Shown here piece by piece: positions 1 through 12,183 of a stretch of 64,000 bases of DNA (position 1 is its first letter; the number at the start of each line of letters is the position of its first letter). Under the pieces are notes generated by a model. That model was not told where the DNA came from. It saw only the letters and a list, made by a program, of their open reading frames with translations, and ran no database searches. The stretch spans positions 12,084,459 to 12,148,458 of the forward strand of contig CM053261.1 of assembly GCA_028583405.1 (NCBI GenBank). Direction: 5' to 3'. The translations under genes were made by a program, and so were the position numbers. This DNA is from Pogonophryne albipinna (lineage: Eukaryota; Chordata; Actinopteri; Perciformes; Artedidraconidae).

Positions 1-652
1 TTGAGGCACCTAGGACCTTGAGACCACAGCTCCCCGCCGCGGCTTCGGCAATAGAGGCTTTGAACACCGACCACTCTGGTTCAATGTCCCCAACCTCCAC
101 AGGAATGCCTGAAAAAGCTCCGCCGGAGGTGTGAGTTGAAGGCCTCCTGAACTTGGGCCTCCTCCAGACGTTCCCAGTTCACCCGAACTACACGTTTGGG
201 CTTACCAGGTCTATCCAGAGGCTTCCCCCGCCACTCGACCCAACTCACCACCAGATGGTGATCAGTTGACAACTCCGCCCCTCTCTTTACCCGAGTGTCC
301 AAAACATACGGCCTCAGGTCCGATGATACGATAACGAAATCGATCATGGACCTTCTGCCTAGGGTGCTCTGGTACCACGTACACTTATGAGCATCCTTAT
401 GTTCGAACATGGTGTTTGTTATGGCCAATCCATGACTAGCACAGAAGTCCAGTAACAAACCACCACTCCGGTTCAGATCAGGGGGGCCGTTCCTCCCAAT
501 CACGCCCCTCCAAGTGTCTCCATCATTGCCCACATGTGCGTTGAAGTCTCCCAGCAAGATTAAAGAGTCCCCTTCAGGAGCCCCATACAGGACTCTTTCC
601 AGGGTCTCCAAGAAGGCCGTATACTCTGAACTGCTGTTGGGTGCATTGCATT
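1..652 (-). mobile_element. LINE fragment, endonuclease domain (5'-truncated, runs off left edge)
   Basis: The minus strand encodes an apurinic-type endonuclease domain of a non-LTR retrotransposon. It has a GDFNAHVG motif, a [14 protein letters not shown] segment and a C-terminal [10 protein letters not shown] block, in the order expected of the exonuclease-endonuclease-phosphatase fold. These proteins nick target DNA for target-primed reverse transcription. Recognisable protein similarity starts near 650, and bases 653-700 look like ordinary intron, so the copy appears 5'-truncated, as is usual for LINEs. Near position 110 the frame shifts, but the downstream LINE protein continues in another frame to base 1, so the copy is dead. 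It sits in a susd2 intron, sense to the gene, about 50 bases from a splice donor. The clade (RTE-like or Rex-like) is not certain. Confidence 0.8.
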
Positions 653-705
653 TATAATATTTCAAATAAAAAGTTGACATCTGACCGTGAGAGTGTAGGA
701 CTCAC

Positions 706-3180
706 CTGGCCTGTATAGCCCTCACACAGTGAACACATCCTGGGTGGTAGGTGCACACACTCCCCTTCTCTATGTCACAGCCATAGTCTGTCTGCGGAGA
801 GAGATACAGCCTTTATAACCGATGTTCATACAAATACTGCAGTCCAGAAGCATATCATTATAGTACCATTTATAATAAAAATGATATTAATTTGACAAAG
901 GCAACCACTCAGATGTTCCATTCGCTTGTGTGATGATTCACACGGAATCCTCATCAATACACTCACCAGTCATTGCAGGTCAGTAATGGCTTTGCCTAAC
1001 CCTAGTTGTAAAATGTTTAAGATAAAAGGCAACAGATCGATGCTAGAATGTGTTCTGCTTGTAAATAGACCCCTGCCTGTCTTTGTAATGATAAACACAC
1101 AAAGCAATTACACACTTTTATCTGGGTAATGCCTTACAACTCCCACACTGTGATGACATCTCTTTTCCATTTACTCCTGACGTTTTACTTTGCAAGTGTG
1201 ATTGATGTTTATCTGTGCAAAATGATTATCAAAGTAATTAACCTGTAAAATAATGGTGTGTCTGTGTAGGGTTAGGGGTTACTAACCCTTTTAACAAGGC
1301 TATCAAGTGATGGCACTATCCAAATCTATTCGTGATACCTCACATGATACAATGCAACTTTATTGTCAGTGTACACATGTTACTGCATGTTAAAACTAAG
1401 TGGTTCATTTTCTTGAACTTTCTAAGAATGCAAAGTTAATATCAGTGTGGACAGACTCACAACAAAAGTCAAATTTAAGTGCAGCAAGTTTAGATTTGGC
1501 TGCAATCATTTGAGATAGCTTTGTGAATGAGGTTTTAACAAACTTACATGAAACCTCCCTGTGTCTGCTCTCGCTTGAGCCAGGGTGCAGGGGCAGTCTA
1601 TGATCTCACTCAGGAAGTTGGGCAGCTCGTTCTCCAGCTGGTCCCATGCTACACATTTATCCAGGGCCCAAACTGTTGAGTTCTGCCTGAACTTCTCCTC
1701 CAGATGCCAGGCCAGAGCGTGATCCTCCGTCCATGCGGCCTGCACATTCCTAAATGAAACGCATGACGAACACACTACAGCTGACAAGTATATTAAGATG
1801 TTTAGTGACAGTACATCTTGAAGGGTATTTGCACCACATACCACATGCCATCAGGGTAGATGCTGGGGCTGATGCGTAGAGAGCCAAGCTCCCAACTTGA
1901 AAAGCCGTTCTCTGCTGGTTTAGGCAAGAAACTAAAGGAACCACTGTTGGGCTGATCCTTTGCAAGCGAGTACAGATACGCCCACTCACCAAGCCAGCTG
2001 TCTGTATATGGTTCTCCTACAGAGAAACATTTCACAGATTCAGTGTTTTTCACCATTAATCTCCAAAGTGTAAATGTAGTGTGGGAATAGGCTTACTCAC
2101 CTGTCTCCCTGTACCCCCAGAGCTCTATGTTGACCCTCTCCGCTCTGACCAAAGACGTATTCCATGTCATCTCAAGGTTGCCACGGACATCAGTTGTACC
2201 ATAGTACTGCCATTTTGTTGAGTTGACCAGAATCGCCTTGAACTTAGCATCTAACTTTCCAGTATGTACTGTACCAACACATTTGAATGAAACAAATCAT
2301 TATGTTAATGTCAAAAGCAATTGGAAAACTGAATAAATTGTTAGTCATCTTAAAAGCGCTATGCAGATAGATACAGTACCTGAGAGCCAGGCTCCAGTAA
2401 TATTAAACGTAGTGCCATTATCAGAGGAGATGCTCAAAGGAACCCACCCTGTTTCGTACAAAAGTGGGGAAATGCAATGGCCTCTACTGGTTTCATCCAC
2501 ATACCCCTCCGTTTTGATATTGTCATGGAACCTGCCATTATAAAAGAAGAATCAGCAAGTTGTTTTTAATGAAGTCACGTTTCTTTTTACTGTAATACCA
2601 GAGAAAACAGTTAACATCCCAGAAAAAGCTCAAATGGAAAACTTGTATTCTTATATTATTGTCTACCAAGTCATTGTATATAAATACAATGACTTGCTAG
2701 TCAATAATATAAGTATAACCGTTTTTTATTCAGCTTTTATCAAATGTATCACTAGAACAGGTTTAGCACCAAGTCAACACGGAAGTGTGAAAGAAAGTCT
2801 TACCTGCATACAATCTCTGAGCTATTATTAAAAGTTGCGTTAAGGACAATAAAATCTGTCCCACCCAAAATGGACCCGGAGTATGGAAGGATCTCCACAC
2901 AGTATTCTCTGTAATCTGTACAGCAGTTCCCTAGAGAGGTGCATGTTGAGTGGCATGAACACAAATCTAGTTTTTTGCCACAGTTTCCTTCACATGTCTG
3001 ACCTGTTTTTATGAGAAAGAGGAGTTAAGTCTGGAGTGTGTGTTTCAGAAACAATTTAAAGTTATAGAAACATATTTCCAAATGTAAGAGATGAAGGGCA
3101 GTCTTTAGTTACTTACCTAATGTCCTGCAGATACATGAAACCAGAAGGACACATATAACTACAGTGAATCTGTCCATCAT
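706..3180 (-). CDS. susd2: Sushi domain-containing protein 2-like, 5' part (7 exons)
   Basis: Multi-exon minus-strand gene, read 3117-3180, 2804-3002, 2380-2531, 2101-2268, 1842-2016, 1548-1749 and 706-791. All junctions are GT/AG and the phases join without a stop (1046 coding bases, about 348 residues). Two adjacent ATGs open a hydrophobic signal peptide ([16 protein letters not shown]). Exon 2 has the cysteine spacing of a somatomedin B domain, followed by an EILPYSGS segment. Later exons carry [25 protein letters not shown] and ELPNFL, then a cysteine-rich start of the AMOP domain ([18 protein letters not shown]). This order matches SUSD2, a type I membrane glycoprotein of roughly 820 residues, so the von Willebrand D, sushi and transmembrane parts should lie left of base 1. 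The match is from memory of the family. The start is chosen for the signal peptide. A LINE occupies the next intron but leaves the exon 7 donor intact. Confidence 0.88.
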
Positions 3181-4556
3181 GGCTGAGGGAAACTGCTGCT
3201 CTCTTGGCTGGCTTTCTCTGAATTTGTTCCAGGATTATGTACTCGGCATGTTTCTAAACCTTGGCCCTTTTTTATCACAGGCATTTAAAAACCTCTGTTT
3301 AATCATTCACTTGATGTCATTACGTTTACAATTCTGACAGACTCTATCACCAATATGTCTACCTTTGACCAGGCGCGCCGGATTCATTTTAGAAGTGGAG
3401 GGGGGCAAAAAAGTCCGTGTGTATGGCCCAATCCCAAACCACGCCCTACACCCTACCCCTACACACTCCCCCTCCGTGACGGAGTGAACTCCGTGGAGTG
3501 ACACATGAGGCTCCTCCTGTCAGATGGAGGGAGTAAATACAGCGGCAAGCTTTGGGACGGCCTCCCCTCTCTCCGGCAGAAACAGGAAATGCCGTAACAG
3601 AATGTAACAACGGTTTCAAATCAGCATCTCTTTGACAAAAATGTAAATTAATAACTCAATAAACTCCAAACATCTTTAATTGTGTTTTTAGTAAAGCTCT
3701 TTTAGTTTTAAACCTGATGTTATAAGCTTCTTAGTTTTTGCAACAGTCTGTAAATATACACAACTTTATATAAAATGCACACATTTACCTTTTTCTAGAC
3801 TAAACACAGGTGATCCTAAATTAAAAACATATGAGGTTATCATGAGGTTGTTAACATCGCAGTTTATCAGTGGATGTTTGGCTACAGGTAATGCAATTCA
3901 TGACACTTATTTCAAGAAATTCAAGAAATGGACATAAATTATTTATTTAACCGAACCAAACAACAATTCTTGTGAAAATAACGTAGTCCTATAACAAGCT
4001 TGTTAACAGTAACACAAGCTGTGATGTCGTGTCATTAAAATCACATGACTAAAATGTCCAATAACAGATGAGGGTGGAGCAACCTTCAAACAAATGTCCC
4101 ACAATACATAGGGTAAAGCAAAACCAAAATCCCCACGTGGCTAAATCTAGCCTACTTAATCTTTCTACATTTTGCCAAAGTAAACCTCCCACAAAGCAGA
4201 AACTCCGGAGCACCTTTTTGAGGTCCAGGCCGTCGGTCAAATCTTTGTGGATGTGGAGGAAGAGAAGGTGATTTAAGCGGCGCTCGGACTAGTTGAACGA
4301 AGGAACGTCTTCAACCGACGGAGGCTGGAGAAGCTCCGCTCAGCTGTTGCATTGGACATCGGCACAGTCAAATACAGCCTAGAAACTTGTCCACTTCACT
4401 GAAGAGGGATTGCGTGCCTCGTCCCTGTGCCGCCAGCATGTCCGCGATTGTGGCCACCTTAACAAATAAAGTAAACAACGTAACAAATAAACAAATCTAA
4501 GCTTTTTTTATTGGTTGTAATTTACATGGATACATTTGAATGGTGTGACAATGTCC
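3181..4556. other. susd2 upstream intergenic region
   Basis: This stretch holds the presumptive susd2 promoter (just above 3180) and AT-rich intergenic DNA. At 3370-3540 a GC-richer patch with C-rich runs resembles decayed transposon sequence, and it ends a clear change in composition. At 4280-4440 a short open stretch resembles a protein relic, but I cannot name it. No supported gene is seen. Confidence 0.5.
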
Positions 4557-4564
4557 TATTTGAT
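4557..4564. repeat. Left target-site duplication of element 1
   Basis: TATTTGAT lies directly before the first base of the left terminal inverted repeat and is repeated exactly at 16137-16144. The two 8-bp copies bound an insertion of 11,572 bases. Confidence 0.85.
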
Positions 4565-4671
4565 ACTGCGGTCAACTCAGCCGTCTCTCGCATTTGCTTG
4601 GTCAAATGAGCAGCGCTTCATTTTTGAGTGCGCGATTAATAGCGTCTTTACGGTAATCGCCGAGAAGCGGC
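4565..4671 (+). repeat. Element 1 left terminal inverted repeat (107 bp)
   Basis: Reads as the reverse complement of 16030-16136 with about ten mismatches. It ends at GAGAAGCGGC. The equal length of the two ends supports the boundary. Confidence 0.85.
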
Positions 4672-4693
4672 GCTGACGGTAGTACAAGTGCTT

Positions 4694-6398
4694 ATGCTAT
4701 ATTTGATCAATCAATCAATGATATTTTATGAGGGATACAATGATTTTTAGCCATAAGTTCTTAATAAAATTGGTACTGTTGGACTCAGTACATGTTAGAC
4801 TACTACCACAAATACAATCAAGTACTTTTACTGTGTACTATTTGAGTAATACTCTGTCAAACTCCCTTCCAGAGTACAATAATGCATGTTTTCTGCCATC
4901 TTTGATGAGAGATACAATCATTTTTTGCAATAAATTCTTAGTGAAATTGGTACTGTTGGATTCAGTACTACCTGGACTAGTAGCACAAGTACAATCAAGT
5001 ACTTTTACTGTGTACTTTTTGAGTAATCCTTTGTCAAACTCCACCCCTGGGTACAATAATGCATGTTTTCTGCCATCTTTGATGAGAGATAAAATGATGT
5101 TTTGCAATAAGTTCTTAATTAAATTGGTACTGTTGGATTCAGTACTACTTGGACTAGTAGCACAAGTACAATCAAGTACTTTTACTGTGTACTGTTTGAG
5201 TAATACTCGTTTAAACTCCTGTCCTGAGTACACACTTTAATGTATTCTGCCATCTTTGATGAGAGATAAAGTGATTTCGTGCAATAAGTTCTTAGTGAAA
5301 TTGGTACTGTTGGATTCAGTACTACTTGGACTAGTAGCACAAGTACAATCAAGTACTTTTATTGTGTACTTTTTGAGTAATCCTTTGTCAAACTCCACCC
5401 CTGAGTACAATAATGCATGTTTTCTGCCATCTTTGATGAGAGATAAAATGATTTTGTGCAATAACTTCTTAATGAAATTGGTACTGTTGGATTCAGTACT
5501 ACTTGGACTAGTAGCACAAGTACAATCAAGTACTTTTACTGTGTACTTTTTGAGTAATACTCGTTTAAACTCCTGTCCTGAGTACACACTTTAATGTATT
5601 CTGCTATCTTTGATGAGAGATAAAAGGATTTTTTGCAATAAGTTCTTAATGAAATTGGTACTGTTGGATTCAGTACTACTTGGACTACTACCAAAAGTAC
5701 AATCAAGTACTTTTACTGTGTACTTTTTGAGTTATACTCGTTTAAACTCCTGTCCTGAGTACACACTTTAATGTATTCTGCCATCTTTGATGAGAGATAA
5801 AATGATTTCGTGCAATAAGTTCTTAGTGAAATTGGTACTGTTGGATTCAGTACTACTTGGACTAGTAGCACAAGTACAATCAAGTACTTTGACTGTGTAC
5901 TATTTGAGTAATCCCCTGTCAAACTCCCCTCCAGAGTACAATAATGCATGTTTTCTGCCATCTTTGATGAGAGATACAATCATTTTGTGCAATAAGTTCT
6001 TAATGAAATTGGTACTGTTGGATTCAGTACTACTTGGACTACGACCAAAAGTACAATCAAGTACTTTTACTGTGTACTTTTTGAGTAATCCCCTGTCAAA
6101 CTCTCCTCCAGAGTACAATAATGCATGTTTTCTGCCATCTTTGATGAGAGATACAATTATTTTTTGCAATAAGTTCTTAATGAAATTAGTACTGTTGGAT
6201 TCAGTACTACATGGACTAGTAGCACAAGTACAATCAAGTACTTTTACTGTGTACTTTTTGAGTAATACTCGTTTAAACTCCTGTCCTGAGTACACACTTT
6301 AATGTATTCTGCTATCTTTGATGAGAGATAAAATGATTTTTTGCTATAAGTTCTTAATGAAATTGGTACTGCTGGATTCAGTACTATTTGGACTAGTA
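4694..6398 (+). repeat. 177-bp tandem array, left subterminal
   Basis: The motif CATCTTTGATGAGAG (or its TATC variant) recurs at 4897, 5074, 5251, 5428, 5605, 5782, 5959, 6136 and 6313, exactly 177 bases apart each time. The first unit (from 4694) has a roughly 26-base insertion and is more diverged. The last unit is cut at about 6398 where LINE sequence begins. Units differ by scattered substitutions and by two alternative unit junctions (ATAATGCATG versus ACACTTTAATG). Because 177 is divisible by three, both strands show long, meaningless open frames. Confidence 0.92.
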
Positions 6399-6900
6399 GC
6401 CCCACCCGCCCCCTTCACTCTGTGTGACTCCCCAGTCACTTCTGTGGAGTCTTTCCGCTTCCTGGGTACCATCATCGCCCAGGAACTCAAGTGGGAGCAG
6501 AACATCTGCTCCCTCATCAAAAAAGCACAGCAGAGGATGTTCTTCCTGAGGCAGCTGAAGAAATTCAACCTGCCAAAGACGATGATGGTGAACTTCTACA
6601 CCTCCATCATCGAGTCCATCCTCACCTCCCCCATCACCATCTGGTACGCTGCAGCCACAGCCAAGGATAAGGGCAGGCTGCAGCGTGTAGAGAGGGTCCT
6701 GTCTGACATCCCTCCACGACCTACACGCCTCCAGGACCCTGAGGCGGGAAGAAAGTGGCAGACCCCTCCCACCCTGGAGACAAACTGTTCACCCCTCTCC
6801 CCTCTGGCAGGAGGCCATGCTCCATCAGGACCAAAACCTCTCTCCATCAGGACCAGTCAACGTCTTCAGCCTCCAGCACACTTTACCTGAACAAGGCTCA
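6399..6900 (+). mobile_element. LINE fragment: reverse-transcriptase C-terminal region
   Basis: The + strand reads through a typical LINE segment after the catalytic domain: FRFLGTIIAQELKWEQNI, KKAQQRMFFLRQLKKFNLP, IESILTSPITIWYAAATAKD. This is the conserved region just after the thumb of jockey/L2/Rex-type reverse transcriptases. Farther on the frame decays (around 6710), though the expected HPSHPGDKLF-like and LLPSGRR-like words are visible in neighbouring frames. It begins abruptly within a 177-bp repeat. The inverted copy is at 50963-51464. Confidence 0.8.
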
Positions 6901-7225
6901 TTCCCCAGGATCACAAAACGATCCCTGTATAGTCTGAGTACCAATGACCTCATATTATGTCTTGTCATTAAAGTTACATCACCCATTATAACAATTCACT
7001 TTCCATTATTCTCTTGTCTGTTCTCTTGACTGAATTACTATAGTCCTGTCTTTAACAAAATGTAAAGTCCTTCTACTGCACCTTTTTAAGACTCCAAAAC
7101 AGGCATTTTGTACTGTAGCCTATGTGTTTTTGTGTCCCATATGGGTTTATAATTGATTTCTGGTTAGGGGGGGGGGAGCTCTGGGTCCTACGGCCCATGG
7201 TGTGGTTGGCTCGGGTTCTCTCCTT
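6901..7225. other. Non-coding interior of element 1
   Basis: AT-rich sequence with a run of nine or more G at about 7170. It has no supported gene and is probably LINE-derived tail sequence or filler between retroelement fragments. Confidence 0.4.
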
Positions 7226-7484
7226 CAATCAATCAATCAATCAATCAATGTTTATTTATATAGCCCAAAATCACAAATGTTACATTTGTCTCAGTGGTCT
7301 TCACAGTTTGTACAGAATATCAGTATAACAATACGACACCCTCTGTCCTTAGACCCTCACATCGTACAAGGAAAAACTTCCAGAGAAAACCCACAGTTTA
7401 AAGGGGAACATGGGAGAAACATCAGGGAGAGCAACAGAGGAGGGATCCCTCTCCCAGGATGGACAGACGTGCAATAGATGCCGT
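7226..7484 (-). mobile_element. LINE 3' end with CAAT/ATTG tail
   Basis: On the minus strand this ends in a GGGCTATATAAATAAACATTG-like sequence followed by about six ATTG repeats (+ strand 7226-7249). This is the usual 3' terminus of a fish LINE (Rex-like). The upstream part includes the phrase for a 'GTTTTTCCTTGTACGATGTGAGGG' type tail. The copy in element 2 (50386-50634) has fewer tail repeats, as expected for a slippage-prone tail. Confidence 0.65.
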
Positions 7485-7794
7485 GTGTCCTTCTGTTTGT
7501 TCCTTTTGGCCAGTCCTCCAGACCTCTTTTTGTTTCCCGTTTCGCTTGTGTGAGCAAACGGCTGATTATCAATAAATGCTTGTTACCAAGTACCGGTTAT
7601 TGCGTGTATTCTTTCATGTTGCGGGTCTCAGCACGAGCCACTACCGCGGAGTAGAGGTTGGGGCCGTAACAACATATCCAAGCCACTGTGAAATGTACTT
7701 TGCACTTCAATGGAGTAATAAAAAGTTAAAATGGACATTTTCTTTGTTGATTGAGCTGATTGAATTATGTAGTTATGGGAAAATCCCAGTTAAC

Positions 7795-8143
7795 TAGTCA
7801 AATTTACAATATATTATCGTATTATTTACATTTTTATATGTACAGTAAATTACTGGCTGTGTTGCATTACTTCTACAGTAAAAGTGTGAAAATACAGGTA
7901 ATTACTGTAATTTATGTACAGCAAGGTACCATAATACCATAGCTCTGTACTGCTATATCACAGTAATTCCATGGGCATGGCAAATGTAAAGTCACAGTAT
8001 TTAGTTGTACTATTATTCTAATTTACTGTAAAATATCTACAGTAAATTACTGTGAAATATTTACAGTGAATTACTGTGAAATCCATGCAACTAGTAGCCA
8101 GTAATTTACTGTAATTTTACAAACCAAACATTTTACAGTGTAT
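7795..8143. mobile_element. ACTGT-rich MITE-like block
   Basis: Dense, partly palindromic copies of TTTACTGTAA and ACAGTAAATTACTG occupy this stretch. It ends in CATTTTACAGTG, the mirror of the CACTGTAAAATG terminus seen in many fish non-autonomous DNA elements. The left terminus is not clear. The inverted copy lies at 49738-50070. Confidence 0.5.
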
Positions 8144-8877
8144 TTTTGCCCCGCCCCCTGCGTTGTGTAAACGACCAATCTCCTTGCGGTAACAGAGCGC
8201 GTCAATACCTGTCAATTAGTGCTTCCATGGACCTCATCTGTAATGGAAGCTCGTCGAGGGTACGTATATTTGTATTAAAACAGAAAAGTAGTTATATACA
8301 TAATTGTGTTCGAAAATAAAACACAAATGTTTATATGAATTGTTACAAGATTTCGATTTTCTATAGTACAAATCTGGGCCATTTGTTGTATAATTTCTCC
8401 AAACACATACAGTACAAATGCCTGTTTTGGAGTCTTCAAAAGGTGCAGTGGAAGGAATTTTGTTAAAGACAGGACAATATAAGGTGTTGTGATCATGGGG
8501 AATGAGCCTTGTACAGGGAAAGTGTGCTGGAGGCTGAAGACGTTGACTGGGACTGATGGATTGATGAGGCTGATGAGACTGAAGAATCTGCAAGGAAAGA
8601 ACTAGGGGCAGAGAAATTATATATTATACATATATTAAAAGACAGCAGCGTCATAAGAGGCCAACAAGAGTGACAAGGGTGCGTCACTGTGCTGAAGGAA
8701 AGTTGTGACCAGCTATCCAGGCCAGTCTCTAAAGACTTTCCAAAGTGTAACAATGCTGTTGCTGGAGTACTGATCTAGTGGATCTAGTGTTCATATCATG
8801 TGTTTACCATATCCTGTTAAAATACTCTGTCCAACATAGTCAGTATTGTGAAGAACATTTTTCTAACGCTTATTATA
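8144..8877. other. Non-coding interior of element 1
   Basis: No gene is supported. At about 8500-8570 the minus strand repeats the SQRLQPPAHF words found in the LINE piece near 6850, so a second LINE scrap lies here in opposite orientation. Confidence 0.4.
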
Positions 8878-11550
8878 CAGTGGGGCAAAAAAGTATTTAG
8901 TCAGCCACCAATTGTGCAAGTTCTCCCACTTAAAAAGATGAGAGAGGCCTGTAATTTTCATCCTAGGTATACCTCAACTATGAGAGACAAAATGAGAAAA
9001 AAAAAAATCCAGAAAATCACATTGTCTGATTTTTAAAGAATTTATTTGCAAATTATGGTGGAAAATAAGTATTTGGTCAATAACAAAAGTTCATCTAAAT
9101 ACTTTGTTATATACCCTTTGTTGGCAATGACAGAGGTCAAACGTTTTCTGTAAGTCTTCACAAGGTTTTCACACACTGTTGCTGGTATTTTGGCCCATTC
9201 CTCCATGCAGATCTCCTCTAGAGCAGTGATGTTTTGGGGCTGTCGCTGGGCAACACGGACTTTCAACTCCCTCCAAAGATTTTCTATGGGGTTGAGATCT
9301 GGAGACTGGCTAGGCCACTCCAGGACCTTGAAATGCTTTTACGAAGCCACTCCTTCGTTGCCCGGGCGGTGTGTTTGGGATCATTGTCACGCTGAAAGAC
9401 CCAGCCACGTTTCATCTTCAATGCCCTTGCTGATGGAAGGAGGTTGTCATTCAAAATCTCACGATACATGGCCCCATTCATTCTTTCCTTTACACGGATC
9501 AGTCGTCCTGGTCCCTTTGCAGAAAAACAGCCCCAAAGCATGATGTTTCCACCCCCATGTTTCACAGTAGGTATGGTGTTCTTTGGATGCAACTCAGCAT
9601 TCTTTCTCCTCCAAACACGTCTAGTTGAGTTTTTACCAAAAAGTTCCATTTTGGTTTCATCTGACCATATGACATTCTCCCAATCCTCTTCTGGATCATC
9701 TAAATGCTCTCTAGCAAACTTCAGACGGGCCTGGACATGTACTGGCTTAAGCAGGGGGACACGTCTGGCACTGCAGGATTTGAGTCCCTGGCGGCGTAGT
9801 GTGTTACTGATGGTAGCCTTTGTTACTTTGGTCCCAGCTCTCTGCAGGTCATTGACTAGGTCCACCCGTGTGGTTCTGGGATTGTTGCTCACCGTTCTTG
9901 TGATCATTTTGACCCCACGGGGTGAGATCTTGCGTGGAGCCCCAGATCGAGGGAGATTATCAGTGGTCTTGTATGTCTTCCATTTTCTAATAATTGCTCC
10001 CACAGTTGATTTCTTCACACCAAGCTGCTTACCTATTGCAGATTCAGTCTTCCCAGCCTGGTGCAGGTCTACAATTTTGTTTCTGGTGTCCTTTGACCAG
10101 TGGCGGAGCCAGGACATTTTCAGTGGGGTGGCCAGGATGGAACCAGTGATCATTTTGGGGTGGCATTGAAATCACTATTATATGAACATAAAAATACATC
10201 TCACTATAAAATAAGGGGTTATTTAAGGCACCTACAACACACCTCTACATTATTTGGGATCAAGTGGTGGAATAGATCAAATAATATTCAGTATATCTAA
10301 CAATTTCTTTCGTATTCCCGCAGGCAAAGTATCAACGAAGCTTACATTATACAAATGTAATGCAATATACAGACTGTTTAGCTTATGGTGATCAGCAGCA
10401 CTATGGGCTCATTCTCTCAGTGTATCATCAGGAATACAGAGACACACACACATCATTTAAATAAGAGTTTTTAAAGTAAATGATAGGTTAAGAATAATCA
10501 TCTTAAAGTAAATAACAATAAACAATAGCCCTTAACCCTGTAAGGCCCCCGGTTGTAATTTTACAACATTACTTTAAGCTATCCTAAAAAAGTCAGTAAA
10601 TGTTCAGGGGTAGACATTAAGGGTACCCCTGCCCTCCGGGCCGGTGGCATTGTATTATCACTGGCCCCACCATTGTAATCACTGGCCCGGAGCATTCGTC
10701 CAAAACAAATCGACTAATAATGAAGAAAATTAACACATTTGTTGCAATAGTAATTTATGCACTAGCTACATTACTACTTGTACTACAACATTTGAATAAT
10801 CAGGTCTTCCTCATTTTCCTCAATTGTTCATATTTGGTTTATTAAAATAATGATATTGTGGTCATTGATAAAAAATGTCTGCTATTATTATGAGTATTAT
10901 TATTTGTATAATGCACTTTCTGCCTTCCTGTCATTAGGAGTTAGAAATGTAATGGCTATGTAGCAGATTAGATTAGAACCTTCATTATCCTAAACTGCTG
11001 GGACATTTCCCTATAGCTAATACCTTTATATTGTCTACTCTTCACTTACTTGTCAGCATAGGTCGGCATTGATGTATAGAGCCGACAGAAGACCTTGTTT
11101 ATATTGGCATCATATTGAGAGGTGCAGCCAGTGACGTGTCCTAAAACCAGGAAGTAAGCTGCTGGTTCCCTCCACAAAAAGCAATGGGATTTCTCCACAG
11201 GGTTTTGGAAAATAGCTGGAAATAAGGTCTGTGGAAAACAAACCTGTTTGATAAATGCACGTTTTGTTCAGCCGGATAATCTCCATGTCTACCCTACTTT
11301 TATAATTTTCAAATCATAAATCTAATCGATAGATTATAAAAGGGTTTTAGGACGCGTCACTGCACCAGAAGCCAACTCCATCGATCAAGCTGGCTCAAAC
11401 TTCCTCTCCCTCTTCTTCTCATGCTCTCTGTCACTCTCCTTTAACTCCTTCTGTGACTTTCTTTTATTTGAAGATTGTTTTTTGCACGGCGCTTGGACGG
11501 TTACCGCTGGTATTAAAAACATTTTGGCGAATGGTTAGGTGGCGCGACAG

Positions 11551-12183
11551 TGTAAATGCATTTTTAATAATAACATTTTTGAATGGAACATTCTCAACAT
11601 GAATGCATAAATCCAAATAAATATAACTTAAATATGTGGGGAAATACTGTGTTTGAAATGTGTAATTGAAATTAGATGCTAGCTTTTTGTTTTGATATGT
11701 ATATATATTTTGTATTCCAGTCTCCCTTCAGATATGTTAAGTGGCATGGCATTCAACACAATGCTGCTCACCTCCTTCAGTTGGGAGAAAAGCTGGTTCA
11801 GGTTCAGCCTTATGGGGGTACAGGGCTGCTGAGCCTAGAGATGGATCTGTTGGTCCTGGCACCAGGGGGAGGGACAACTGATTTAGTATGAATAGCTGCT
11901 AATAGTCTACCTGTATTTGTTAAATGTCAGCTAAAAGAGCAGTGCAATTAAAAACCTGTATAGATATTAACAGTACTTAATGTCAGCTTAGTAAAAAAAA
12001 ACATCACAATTATTATTTACAATGGACTAAGCTTAGCTAACAGACATAATTCCACCACTCATGGACCACACCCACCTTTTCTTTTGAAAAACTGGGTGTC
12101 GCCCTTTAGTCCCTCTCTCTTGTTTTTCTCTCCTTTCTTTTCTCTTTTGAAAGCCTGACTTTGTAAGTCGTTGACACATGGTA
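11551..12183. repeat. hAT internal direct repeat, unit 1
   Basis: Nearly identical to 13407-14040 (offset 1856-1857; one extra base in unit 2 near 13955). A 71-codon open frame (11676-11891) is identical in both units but resembles no protein I know. Confidence 0.9.

Noticed and set aside
4049..4271. Overlapping 63- and 67-codon frames
   Set aside because: Opposite-strand shadows with no homology, splice signals or codon bias I can support.
4728..6302. Long open frames of 110-190 codons on both strands of the left array (and at 14892-15728, 42182-42977 and 51561-52076)
   Set aside because: They are periodic with the 177-bp unit, occur on both strands, have no homology I recognise and no start or stop signals apart from the repeat. 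They follow from a unit length divisible by three.
4694..6398. CRISPR-like array
   Set aside because: The repeats are long, contiguous and without spacers, and the genome is eukaryotic.
10101..10153. N-terminal residues of the 289-codon transposase frame as a real start
   Set aside because: These codons lie in the hAT insertion. The original start is at 14448 (MAKTKELSK).
9444..10169. 241-codon open frame opposite the Tc1 transposase (also 47718-48443)
   Set aside because: It is the antisense shadow of the transposase, which carries the catalytic motifs.
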